A stretch of 64,000 nucleotides of DNA from Trichobilharzia szidati (lineage: Eukaryota > Platyhelminthes > Trematoda > Strigeidida > Schistosomatidae): the NCBI GenBank assembly GCA_944472155.2, contig OX235271.1, positions 36,878,633-36,942,632 of the forward strand, given 5' to 3'. Positions 1-10,400 of the stretch are shown piece by piece; position 1 is the stretch's first letter, and each line of letters begins with the position of its first letter. Position numbers and translations under genes: made by a program. A model generated the notes under the pieces. It saw only the letters and a list, made by a program, of their open reading frames with translations, did no database searches and was not told the origin of the DNA.

Positions 1-146
1 GGATGTTTCTAGACTTCTTAATATTGCAAAGAGGATAAAATAAGCTGGATATGCAAATCAAGCAAACAGTAAATATTACTTTCTTATATAGTGTAGTGAA
101 TGTCAATAACGAAGAGTGTTTCCCTTTATAAAATGTGTAATCAACT

Positions 147-1016
147 ATGCATAATATCAGTATCACCGATGAAGTTACTCATTGTGGTGGACTAATCATG
201 CAGCAGGCCGGGGAGAGTGAGACTACAGAAATACACCGAGCCAACAGGAAGACTCTAGAAGATTTGGACTTCGTGGACGACTTATTTCCAGTTTCACGCA
301 AACCCAAAGATGTACAGGCGAAAACCAGCACGTTGCCATAAGAAGCAGTGGAGACAAGACTTTAAGCCAACATAGAAAAGATAGAGGTGGCAAAGATACT
401 TAATCAATAATAATAAGCGTCAATCACTATCAAAGAAAGAAAAATGAATGAGATAACGTCTTTCACTTATCTTATAACTTATGTGAAGTATAGTTTTTCA
501 CCTGCACAAGTGACACGGAAGACAAAGTCGAAGTCAGTACTCTGAGATCCGTGTGGAAATCTGCTACAATCAGCAGAAAGAGAAGTATTCGGATTTTCAA
601 CATCAGTGTCGAATGTGTCAGTGCTTCTGTATGATTTAGAGGTTTCCAGGACACGATACCAAAAGCATTTCCAACAGCCTACTGCAGACTTTTATCAACA
701 TCTGTCTACTCTCTCTGTACTGGAGATCTGTCTGGAGACGAACCAACCAGAAACTCATGCAAACGTGCATGGAGATAGATCGGGCACACGCTGAGGAGAC
801 AGCTGAATGACATCATGCGTCAGGAACTCAAATGGAAAATGACGAGTTCGGCGTTGGTCCAAGGGTGACATGTGAGGAGGAGGAGGAGAGGAAAGCTTAT
901 GGGCAGCTAGCTGCTGTGTAGCCGGTAAAAGATGACCGCATAAAACAGGATGAAATGGAGATGTGGTGTTGAAGACCTATGTTCCACTCCAAACTTCAGG
1001 GAATAATAATATAATG
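147..1016 (+). mobile_element. RTE-A non-LTR retrotransposon, decayed RT C-terminal half
   Basis: Carries the reverse-transcriptase box as LEDLDFVDDLF near 261-290, then broken frames equivalent to the family's later region (SVLLYD.., WRWIGHTL-like, 3' end CTATGTTCCACTCC). It ends in a short AAT repeat at 1004-1012, the usual RTE tail. Many frameshifts and stops make it non-functional and 5'-truncated. Confidence 0.75.
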
Positions 1017-1587
1017 ACATGTTTTCTGATAAGTTGGCTTTAGACATTCGTCTGACTGTATTACAGATGTCATTCAGCTAAAGTGTTTATACCATAACTG
1101 AAACCAATGACCATACTGCCTTTATTCTTCAAAGTGTTTTTTTGTGCTGTATGCGATAAGGTACTAAAAAGCTTCTATGTTACTTAATTTAGCGTCATTC
1201 TCCGAGATAGGCGAATGAGTTCTGCCTACCACAAGAAATCATAATCAATCCAATTAACTGAAATAAACCAAATAAACCGGCTCAGTTATTTCTATTGTTT
1301 CAAATGAGTATTTTTATGACACAAGAGAACTGACTTGCTGATATTAAAACAAGGAGAGAGAGAGAGGGGGGAGGGGACTGCAATGCTGTCGGTTATGCAA
1401 TGCTCTTTGAGTTGAAAACACCTAATGCAAAGTTACCGGTATTCTTTTGATAGAGTCAGTAACGGCTATTCAATCATTACACGTATTTGACTTACCTAAA
1501 GTGACTGAAGTTTAAAAAAAAACTTAACCTACTGGCATCTAACCTTGAGCTGTCAACTTTGACAACATTAAATATCAAATTGCTGCA
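1017..1587. other. unannotated stretch
   Basis: AT-rich DNA with a GA-rich run at about 1350-1373. I see no coding pattern. It lies left of the last recognised REP exon. Confidence 0.4.
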
Positions 1588-1795
1588 AACCAACACATGA
1601 AAACTAATCTAATGCTCACTAATGATTGATACAGGATGAAATACTTGAAGTTCTAGTGAGAATTCTCGGCTAGTCGGGTCCACCACAACATCGGGTGTGA
1701 GGCCAGGTACATTCATTTGATGACATTGGTTGGCGGTGACACTAAATATCGAGAACTGACAAAAGTTAAGATTGTTGGGTCATTGGATCCCACCC
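1588..1795 (+). repeat. SINE-1 5' part
   Basis: Matches the leader of the tRNA/hammerhead SINE: GAAAACTAATCTAATGCTCAC, then CATCGGGTGTGAGG and the AGAACTGACAAAAGTTAAGA part that precedes the A box in other copies. It is diverged and cut before the hammerhead region. Confidence 0.6.
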
Positions 1796-2130
1796 AGTAG
1801 CTTGCCATGTAGCCTGAAGATCTTGATGTAGCGCGTCAGCCTAGACAGTTAACTTTCAATCAATGAGTCCCAGGTTCGAATCCCGCCGCACTTAATTCAG
1901 CCTGGGCAACTGGAGAGTATAATTAACCCCTATACAATATGGGTGGCTTATAGCTCAGTACTGTGTAATTGAGACCTAACTAATTAACTAACCATCCCCC
2001 ACGGGGGATCATACATGAATACTGCTGAATAGTCTCAAACTAAGATCATTTAATCCCTGGTTTTCCATGGTTCCTTCAGTGATGTGAAATAATCAATATC
2101 CAATCAAAGTATCCAATACAGTCCTACAGG
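1796..2130 (+). repeat. SINE-2 (second tRNA-like repeat)
   Basis: Contains a Pol III B-box-like GGTTCGAATCCC at about 1872-1883, then CGCACTTAATTCAGCCTGGGCAACTGG, which resembles the unit at 5755-5855. The downstream part ends near GGTTTTCCATGGTTCC, related to the SINE-1 3' part. No true tRNA cloverleaf is apparent. Confidence 0.5.
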
Positions 2131-2157
2131 AGATCAATCGCAAGCCCGAAAAGCGCA

Positions 2158-3020
2158 GTGGTAATATCTCTGGACTTCACCGATGATATATGTCTGATTT
2201 CCCACAAACTGGAAGATATGCAGGTGAAAAGCAACAAGTTGACAGAAGAAGCATCAAAGATAGGACTTCCTTCTGGTGAACATAGAGAAAACAGAGGTGA
2301 TGAAGATTCCTGGACAAGAACAACAACAACAGACCACGATCAGCATAAATGGGAACCTGAAAGAAACAACCTTCTTCACTTACATACCTGGGGAGCATCG
2401 TTTCAACTACAGGCCAGCGGAACTGACGGGGATATCAAAGCAAGAATCGGAAAAGCAAGACAAGCTTTCACTACTCTCAAGTCTGTGTGGACGTCAACAG
2501 CACTCAGCATCCAAAATAAGATCCGGATTCTCAACTCCAATGTGAAGTCAGTGCTACTATACGGATCAGAAACTTGGCGCGTCATGAAGAGCACCTCAAA
2601 CAAACTAGAGACCTTCATCAACAGCTGTCTTCGCTCAATACTACAGATCAGATGGCTGGCCAGGAAAGATCAGCAACAGGGATCTCTGGCAATAAGCAAA
2701 CCAATCCATGAGGAACTGATTGTGAAACAAATAGGCAGGAAGAAATGGAGATGGATTGGCTGGTCATACTCTGAAGAAACAATCCATCAAGTGACATCAC
2801 TGGACAAGCCATTGCTCGAGTGGAGCCCGAAAAGGAAGCGGCGAGTTGGTTGTCAGTGCAAGGGTGAGTTGGAGGAGGTCATGTGAAGAGGAGATGAAAA
2901 CGTGTGGGCAGACTTGGAGCCAGGTGAAGACTCTAGCAGAGAACCAAACTCAATGGAGATGCATGGCTGAAGCCCTATGTTCCTCTAGGAATTAAAGGAA
3001 ACAATAATAGTAATAATATC
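2158..3020 (+). mobile_element. RTE-A non-LTR retrotransposon, RT C-terminal half
   Basis: A 242-codon frame (2158-2886) starts at the RT active-site region LDFTDDICLISHK (the usual ADD is TDD). It continues with KSVLLYGSETWRVMKSTSNK, FINSCLRSILQIRW and KRKRRVG, the post-RT region of RTE-type elements. The 3' end CTATGTTCCTCTAGGAATTA and an AATAATAGTAATAAT tail follow. It is one of the less damaged RTE-A copies here but lacks the endonuclease and most of RT. Confidence 0.85.
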
Positions 3021-3439
3021 TCTGATTGAAGCACTGGGTGACAGGTGTTCAAATCTCAGAAGGAACATGTGTTATTCCTTGAAGATTGCAAATATGCTTT
3101 GTTGACCGGTGAGTTCAAAATAGCAGGAAACCTAGATTGAAGGCTTCCAGCCAATCATAACCAACCATATAAATCTCTACAAACCAAATTGACAAACAAT
3201 CAACTTTATGAGAGACATCATACTTTGAAAGGTGTAATCCTATCCAGATAACTTACACACACTAATTTTAATTTTATCACTTTCACTGAAAACAAATATC
3301 TATGTAAAATAAATTAACACAGCATTTGCGTGTGATACATCAGAAATTATCGATTAAGACGAACTATACACACACAAGCATATGATTGACAATACAGATA
3401 TCATCAACCTAAGGATTGATTTTAGTGCTCATATAAAAG
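3021..3439. other. unannotated stretch
   Basis: AT-rich; no domain recognised. A tiny splice-flanked segment at 3257-3285 (minus) was considered as a REP exon and rejected. Confidence 0.35.
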
Positions 3440-4830
3440 TCTAGAAGAAAAAATGTTCAGATATGTCAATTGGTGGAAAACAGTGAACAAATTTGACCAC
3501 ATGCTTTACAGGCAAGTGGACGGGGTGGCGATGGGCTCCCAATTGGGTCCCATTCTGGCTGATTTCTTTCTAAGTTAGCTAGAAAATGGACCTTTAAACA
3601 ACCTTATCAGAAAGCTCTCATTTTATTGCCGATATGTTGATGATACCTTTATTCTTTGTGATAATGGTTCCGATAGGAGTACAATAATTACTGAATTCAA
3701 TGAAGTACATTCGGCTATGAAATGCACATGCGAAGAGGAGTCCTAAGACAGAATTGCCTTCCTGGATGTCCTACTTACAAGAAAACCAGATGGCAGCATA
3801 AAAAGAAATTCGCGTAGAAAAAGCACATAGAAAGGACAAGATACACATTTTCACAGCTTCGTTGCTCTCAAGTACAAAAGAAAATTAGTAAAGACCCTCA
3901 GCCACAGAGTTAGAGCTATATGCCTACAGGAAGTAATTGAAGATGAATTAAGCATTGCATATGATATTTTGATCGAAAATGGTTATCCTGACAAATTTAT
4001 CAAGAAACACATGACAAAGAAAGCGGAAAAGGACTACTCACTGTCTGTAAACAAGAAGCCACTTTATATACGACTACAATTCATGGGCGATATACCAAGC
4101 GAGATAATTACGAAGAAATTAAGAAAATCAGTTCAAAAGACTTTTAATGCTAGCGAACTACACGTCTTATTCTCTACACGACCGATGGTGCTACCTCGAC
4201 TGAAAGATGAAGTACCTAGACTAGCCACTTCAAATTGTATCTATCAATTCAACTGCTCTTGTGGAGCGAGTTATATTGGCCGTTGCTCTAGGAACTTGAT
4301 TTTTCGTGCTCGCTCGAGAACATCTCCCACTATGGCTAAGTAAAGGTGTAGTTAAAACTATTAACAGTTCGATATTGGACCATCTGGTGCAAACCGGTCA
4401 CAAAGCCAGCGTAGAAGAATCCTTCTCTATAATATACCGGGTGCCTAACAAATTACCAAAATCGTCGAAGCACCGCATGCTCCAAACAGCAGAGGCTATT
4501 GCAATTCGCCTCAAACAACCAGTGCTCTGTGTTCAAAAGAAACAAGTCCAGCCCCTACTACTGCCCTGGCCCTCAGTAGAAACTATAAACTCATGAATTT
4601 GTACTATTATCTTTCCTAATTCTTCTGACATTCAGCTTATTTTATGTTGATGCTATTCAGCTGTAATCTATCAATATTATTGATTTGATGTTATTTAAAC
4701 ATTAATGTCGTTCATAAGACTAATTCATTCATTCATTATAATGTATATATAATTGTAGAACCTGATGATGAATTTATCGGAAAGAGTACTCTTTGTTCTG
4801 TGTCCATTCTTTTGAAAATGCAGAATTAAG
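3440..4830 (+). mobile_element. PLE-A Penelope-like element, 5'-truncated
   Basis: Reading frames broken by stops show RT motif B VDGVAMGSQLGPILADFFL (about 3518-3574), motif C YCRYVDDTF (about 3624-3650), the helix RKLVKTLSHRVRAICL, then FNASELHVLFSTRP and the GIY-YIG endonuclease YQFNCSCGASYIGR (about 4239-4280). A frameshift near 4310 moves the end into another frame (LPLWLSKGVVKTINSS ... AEAIAIRL). The 3' UTR ends with a hammerhead-like motif at 4756-4799. PLEs integrate through GIY-YIG cleavage and target-primed reverse transcription. Confidence 0.88.
4756..4799 (+). ncRNA. hammerhead-ribozyme-like motif at PLE-A 3' end
   Basis: Core CTGATGA (4762-4768), stem II TGA/TCG with loop ATTTA, GAA (4780-4782), palindromic stem III AGAGTACTCT and stem I AGAAC (4757-4761) pairing with GTTCT (4795-4799). 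One extra T lies between the cleavage position and stem I. PLEs of many animals are known to carry such short-stem-III hammerheads. Confidence 0.6.
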
Positions 4831-5244
4831 AACTCCCAACACGTAGACATATCTCATAAGTCGATTTTGATAGAAGATAATTTTTAAGGCGATAATCCCG
4901 AGGAGACTCATAAATTCGATGAACAGGGAAACAAAACATTTTGAGTTATTGAATTTATCAAGTTATGACACTTTTGTAAGTTGGATTCAATGAAAAAAGT
5001 TTCATACATTAACACTGCATAATCAAGAGATATTTCCACGAATTTAAACAATGGACAACAACAACAACAACGGACCCATAAAAAATATGTCTGACACAAA
5101 TACACACACGTATCAAAACGACACATAGAACTTGAAGGAGTTCCTTAAACAATAAAAGTTATTACAATTTGTATTTCCGAGCGTTAGTTGATAGGGATTG
5201 GATTTATTTTGAAGTACGATTACGAGCGGAGAGTAGTTAGAATC
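4831..5244. other. unannotated stretch
   Basis: AT-rich, with an (ACA)n run near 5055-5075. Nothing coding was recognised on either strand. Confidence 0.35.
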
Positions 5245-5615
5245 ATTTGGAAATCAGGGACTAGTTCGGGACTCTTCATCAATATGCCTTCTCATCGGGG
5301 TTCCAATCCAGGACCTCCAATGTTACAAGACGGGCTCATAAGCTATTCAGCTTGAGGACAAGTACTCGCCGATGACACTTGGACTGCTGGTTGCGGTAAA
5401 ATTAAGAATTGGTAGAAGTTTGAATTCATGGGTTGGCCACTGGATTGAGTCCCAGTGGCTTAACGGTTTACAAGCTCGCCTTGCAACCAGAGGGTCCTGG
5501 GCTCGAACCCCGACAGGTGCGTACTGATGAAGAGTTCCAGACTAGGACGAAACAGCCCCCAGTCTTTCCAGTCGCTCTCTAACTGATGTCAGCTCGTGAT
5601 CAAACTTGAAAACAA
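5245..5615. repeat. SINE-1 pair, head-to-head
   Basis: A reverse partial copy (5245-5375: GGGACTCTTCATCA, GGGGTTCCAATCC) meets a forward copy (5380-5615). The forward copy has the A box TGGCTTAACGG, B box GGCTCGAACCCC, hammerhead-like GTACTGATGAAGAGTTCC ... GGACGAAACAG and the 3' part CTCTAACTGATGTCAGCTC. Several core positions have changed, so ribozyme activity is unlikely. Confidence 0.75.
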
Positions 5616-5754
5616 TCTGTATAACTCAATTCTATTTCATATTTGTGCTGACAGCATAATGTAAAATGATAGTGAAGGCAACACTTCCAAAATATCATCT
5701 GTTTTAGTAATAAGTTATATGATTAATTATATCATCGGATATCCCAAAGGACAG

Positions 5755-5855
5755 AGATGTGATTCAGTGGTGTAAGCACTTGACTTTCGGTTAGTACGCC
5801 CCGGGTTCGAATCCCACTGCATTCACTTCAGTCTAGCCAACTAGGTAGTATCACT
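5755..5855 (+). repeat. SINE-2 tRNA-like unit
   Basis: GATTCAGTGGTGTAAGCACT followed by CCCCGGGTTCGAATCCCACTGCATTCACTTCAGTC-type sequence. The B box is intact and the part after it matches the repeat at 1860-1910. The rest of 5616-6139 is AT-rich; a 90-codon open frame there (5855-6124, plus) matches no family I know. Confidence 0.5.
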
Positions 5856-6139
5856 TGGGAATACTCGATAAGTATGGCTCACAACTTAGATATTCGCCTC
5901 AGTGGAAAAAGAAGAATAGATTCGAATTTAAATATGATTTCCTATTAAGCTATGAACAAAAAGTGGACAAATCAATGCTGACGAATAGAAATTCACAGCA
6001 AAAATTTCAGCTAGCAGAATTTGGGAAGGGAAGACTACCAGTAATTGTGGTGGTGAACTTCAGCATTAGAAAAGAAAATAAGGATGAGGAGCTGCACAAA
6101 CTACTTTTGAGACGGATTGAATTTTAGGTAAACCCATAT

Positions 6140-6600
6140 ATTCAAATGTTGGTTTTCAGGGATTTGAGATTGGTTTCAGCATTTTATCATGAACTGACAT
6201 CGGTTAGAGGACCGTTGGAAAACCTAGGAGTACTGAATAGCTGTTTCTTCTTAGTTCGAGACTCTTCATCAGTACGCGCCAGCCACAGAGTTCGGACCCA
6301 GGATCTTCTGATTGCAAGGCGAGCTTGTAGACCATTTAGCCAGCGGGACCTGATCCAAGGGTCAATGAATTCCAATTTCTGTTAATTCATAATGTGGCGC
6401 GACCACTAGCGAATGTCATTGGCGAGTATTTGTCCTCACACACGACCTGCTGTACCGCACTAATCACGACTTCCAACTAGAACCCGGGTAACTACCTACC
6501 TGAATAGGGCCAGTCACTAGTGAGCATCAGATTGACATTCAAGTGTTGGTTTGCAGGGATTTGATTGGTTTCAGGATTTCATGAAATTGGATGATAGCCA
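6140..6600 (-). repeat. SINE-1, near full length
   Basis: Reverse-oriented full unit. Read on the minus strand it has leader GGCCCTATTCAGG, A box TGGCTAAATGG, B-box region (GGTCCGAACTC, degraded), the hammerhead-like segment GATGAAGAGTC ... TAAGAAGAAACAG and the 3' end. A second partial leader or tail (6540-6600) joins it in tandem. Confidence 0.78.
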
Positions 6601-6694
6601 CGTGAAGGTTTACAATTCTACTTCGATTTACAGGATGCAACCCGATGACTCACTTCATTATTAACAGAGATTCAAAGAGGACATTGCAAACATC

Positions 6695-7160
6695 ATGATA
6701 CAAAGGGAAATGTAGTAACCGATGAATGTTCATTCACATGTGGTCGTAGTTTTGCTGGTGTGTACTGATGAACATACACACACCAATTCAAAACAGATTT
6801 TTTGGGCGTCTCAGTCGATGCAGCTATAAAAACTTCATTGATAGATTTCCCCTCCTTACCTAATAGTCTATGCCTAAGCTCAGTATTACTCGCCATATTA
6901 TACCACCCAACATAGGAGATAGAACGCAGACACCTGTAATGAAAGACAGCTAGCCAGTCTTGTCGTGTTTTCCACTTTTCAGTGGCCATGTCTTAGTCAC
7001 AATCGTAAAGGATGACGGAACGAACTGCTGCTGGGTAGTATACACGTCCTTTGATTGATAGCCGGATATCACGTCTACACTAGAGATGGTGTGAGTAAGC
7101 AAGTCCCACACAAGCTTTATGTATCCGTGCTGAAGTTCCGTCAGTAATCGACTCATTAGG
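6695..7160 (-). mobile_element. RTE-B non-LTR retrotransposon fragment
   Basis: Minus-strand frames contain DVYTTQQQFVPSSF, FHYRCLRSISYVGWYNMASN and RRLLGKEGKSINEV-like segments, the post-RT region of family B. Frameshifts break it, and both ends are truncated. It sits left of REP exon 11. Confidence 0.75.
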
Positions 7161-7339
7161 GCTGATGCAACTTCCCAAATAAATAAGTGAAGTGGTCAAC
7201 TCGCTCTCCCACTCCACTCTTTCTCTCTCTATCTCCAGTCCTCTAGCATTATCTTACAATTGACAGGAGCAAATAGTATAAAATATAGCATTAACAATCG
7301 ATAGAATCATCCTTATTGATAATGAAAAAAGACACTTAC

Positions 7340-7466
7340 ACAAATCTCCATAAGATTTATTCGTTTTTTCAATTTGACATTCAATAATAAGGATCGGATC
7401 AACAATACAATTATCATCTTGATGATTTTGATTATTAGAAGAATAAGAATAGGCAAGTATTGATAC
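7340..7466 (-). CDS. CHM: REP exon 11 (last recognised)
   Basis: 127 nt, acceptor TTCATAG, donor TTTGT|GTAAGT, starting in phase 0 after exon 10 and ending in phase 1. Encodes VSILAYSYSSNN followed by DPILIIECQI; the first residues align with ISILTVP of REP and the later strand with its VRVIELC. The following exon would start with two bases completing a codon that begins with T; I could not find it. Confidence 0.8.
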
Positions 7467-10400
7467 CTATGAAAAACACAAAATAATGGAGGAGGAGGAA
7501 GAGGAGTAATATTTAACTTTTGAATTTTCTAAGGTTTTTGATTTTAAAGTATTGATTTTGTTTGATTGCATGGAGGATTTCATCATGAGCTGACATCAGT
7601 TAGAGAACCACTGAAAAACCAGCTGAGAGTACTGGGAAGTTGCTTCGTCCTAGTTTGGGACTCTTCATCAGTACGCACCCGCCACACAGGGTTCGAACCC
7701 AGGACTTTCTGGTTACAGGGCGAGCTCGTACACCATTCAGCCACTGGGACCCGATCCAATGGTCCTTGAATTCTAACTTCTGCCAATTCACGACATAGCG
7801 CGACCATTTCGCAATGTCTTCTCTGATGAGTTACTGCCTCATCTTCAACCTGCTGTACCCTACTGGTCACGGCTTCCCACTAGAACCTCAGGTTAACTGC
7901 CTGAATAAGGCCAGTCACTAGTAAGCATCAGATTAATTTTCAAGTATTGGTTTTGTAGGGATTTTGTTTGATTGCATGGAAGATTTCATCATGAGCTGAC
8001 ATCAGTTAGAGAACCACTGGAAAACCTGGGAGCACTGGACAGCTGTTTCGTCCTAGTTTGGGACTCTTGGTGGGTGCGTACTGCTGAAGCATCCCAAACT
8101 AGGACGAAACAGTTGTCCAGTACTCCCAGGTTTTCCAGTGGTTTTTGATTTATTTCAATATAGTTTTTGTCACTAGGCAATATCAGTTTGATGAGAAAAT
8201 CATCGAAAACCAGTAAAACACGAAATATCTATTTCAGTTTAGTTTGAGACCCTTCTACAGTGTACACCCTACACCCAATCATGTTTACAGAAAGTGAAAG
8301 ACTTTAAGGTGGATGTTCTACATTTCTTTTGTCCGTCCTCCTTTATGTTCACGATATATGATCATTGAAGGTGGAAGATACCAAAAGGCTGGCTAGCAGC
8401 TGTCTTTGATCAAATGTCTCCGCGTTCTATCTCTCATGTTAGGTGAGATAATATGGTGAGTTGGACCAGAGTAGACTGTGACGGGAAGTCACGGCCGTCC
8501 GGCTTCACCACGTCTAGTATATCTATCCAATGTTCATCAGTGGCATTGCTTTTTGCTGCCCCTCTATATTCATGAATAATCTTTTTTTTTATTACAGCTT
8601 GATTTCACACCGTATGTTTTGGTACAGGTATGGAATTTTCAGCATGTGATATCGGTAGCTCAAATTTTGCAGGCCGACCATAGATATCAGGTATGCGTCG
8701 GTAGGGGTTCGAACCCCGGACCATGTGCATGATCGGCGAGAGTCATAATCGCTGTGCCACGGACGCACAAAGATGGCAACACCCGGTATTCCCAGCCGGT
8801 CACCCATGCAAGTACTAACCGGGCCCAACGTTGCTTAACTTCGGTGATCGGACGAGAACCGGTGCTTTCAACGTCGTATGGTCGCCGACATCAAGACATT
8901 AAATGAAAACAAAACATGCAGTTCAGCTAAACTACGTGTTTTGTTTTCATTAATGTCTGGACGAGGATTATTCATTAATTGAAAGAGAGCAAGGACCCCC
9001 CCACCGACGGTAAAGGAACTCAATGGATTTCTTCGGTACTCTGTCAAGCTTGCTGTATTGAACGCGAAAAGTATTTCTTTTTTCGAGGATTGTGTCAGTA
9101 ATCACGAATATCCTAAATGGTTCTGGAAAGCATTGAGATGGAATCACATGTATCCTAAAACAAAGTCACTCAGACGTCATGCACTGAATTGCGCCGATTC
9201 CATTGGATCATGAATCCCAGGACTCCAACGGAATATTTCCTAAAGACATTCAGCTCTACACGAATTACTCCCTGCTGGACGTGAGAGATTCATGGAATAC
9301 GTTAATATATAGTTGCCAAGATGAGGTGACAGTCTGCTCTGACCAAACTCACCGATAGTCTCAAGCCAACCAAACCCCACAGTAAATTTCCTGATGACCC
9401 AACGCAATTTACGTTTAACTTCTCTGACTCGCAGCTAGAAGTTTTGTCTTTGTGCCCAAAATTCTGTAATATCAATTTCAATGTCGGAAAACTCCATACT
9501 CATGCACAGTTTAAAAATGTAGTCAGACAAACGAATGATCTAGTCCCCCTATGTAGTTAATTGATATAAGTTATAACTTATGGGTTATTGGATTTCAATC
9601 CAGTGCGGTTGAATGGTCGACGGACAGCCTGCTTAAATCACTGGCCTACCAGAATTTTCATCCATCAAAATGTTGCTTAAACTCTTCTGCATTTCTTATT
9701 GTTTTAATCATGCGATTATATTAAATGATCACTACATGAATTCGAGCACCTATTTCATTAGCTTCCAACTCAACGCTGTGAGATTCTTGTAGGAGATGAA
9801 GAGAATATACACAGAATTGATTTTCTCTTCATACACGTCACATGGTATACTTCAGATTATTACTCTATATATGTAAATCCTATACGAAAAAGAAATATTT
9901 AGGAACGCTGAAAATTTTTGTACTATGTGTTAACATATTTTCTGAAATAAAGCTGGTTGGTTTGTAAGGATTAAATTTGTTTTTACGAGTTTGACCACCG
10001 ATTGATACCTGTTAGAGAACCATTGAAAACCAGCCACAGTGAGTAATGGACAGCTGTTTCATCCGAAGTTTGGGAATCATCGGCAGCACGCACCCACCAA
10101 CGGGGTTCGAACCCAGGATCTTCCGGTTACAAGGTGAGCTCGTATACCATTCAGCCACTGGGACCCGATTCAGTGGCCAGTCCAAGAATTCTAACTTTAA
10201 CCAATTGGTGATTTAGTGCGACCCCAACCAATGTCTTCGTCGGGTCCCAGTGGCTGAATGGTATACGAGCCAGCTTGATTTGTAACCGGAAGGTCCTGGG
10301 TTCCAACCCCATTGGTGGGTGCGTACTCCCGATGATTCCCAAACTAGGATGAAATAGCTGTCCAGTACTTCCTGGTTTATTATTTTTTTTTAATATTAAA

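Larger units (their letters stand above)
8582..8889 (-). repeat. 5S rRNA/tRNA composite SINE candidate
   Basis: On the minus strand the order is a complete 5S-like sequence (8889-8769), directly abutting a tRNA-like unit (8768-8692), about 95 bp of unrelated body and an A-rich end (AATAAAAAAAAAA, near 8582-8595). This order (Pol III head, tRNA-like domain, body, A tail) is that of a SINE. No clear TSD was found. It could instead be a dispersed 5S pseudogene that landed next to an older tRNA repeat. Confidence 0.6.

Noticed and set aside
1830..1895. Functional tRNA genes at B-box sequences (also 5755, 7690, 11940, 19210 and others)
   Set aside because: A and B boxes are present, but cloverleaf arms do not pair and the same flanks recur at many sites. 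They are tRNA-derived repeats.
3257..3285. 29-nt splice-flanked segment on minus that would fit phase after REP exon 11
   Set aside because: The residues (LKVIKLKLVC) do not resemble the REP strand expected there, and such a short match to splice signals is common in AT-rich DNA.
5855..6127. 90-codon frame as a small gene
   Set aside because: No domain, no splice context and no start context; the sequence begins in the SINE-2 flank. Not supported.
8592..8828. 78-codon frame on minus
   Set aside because: It lies inside the 5S and tRNA-like repeat and reads the 5S RNA as protein.
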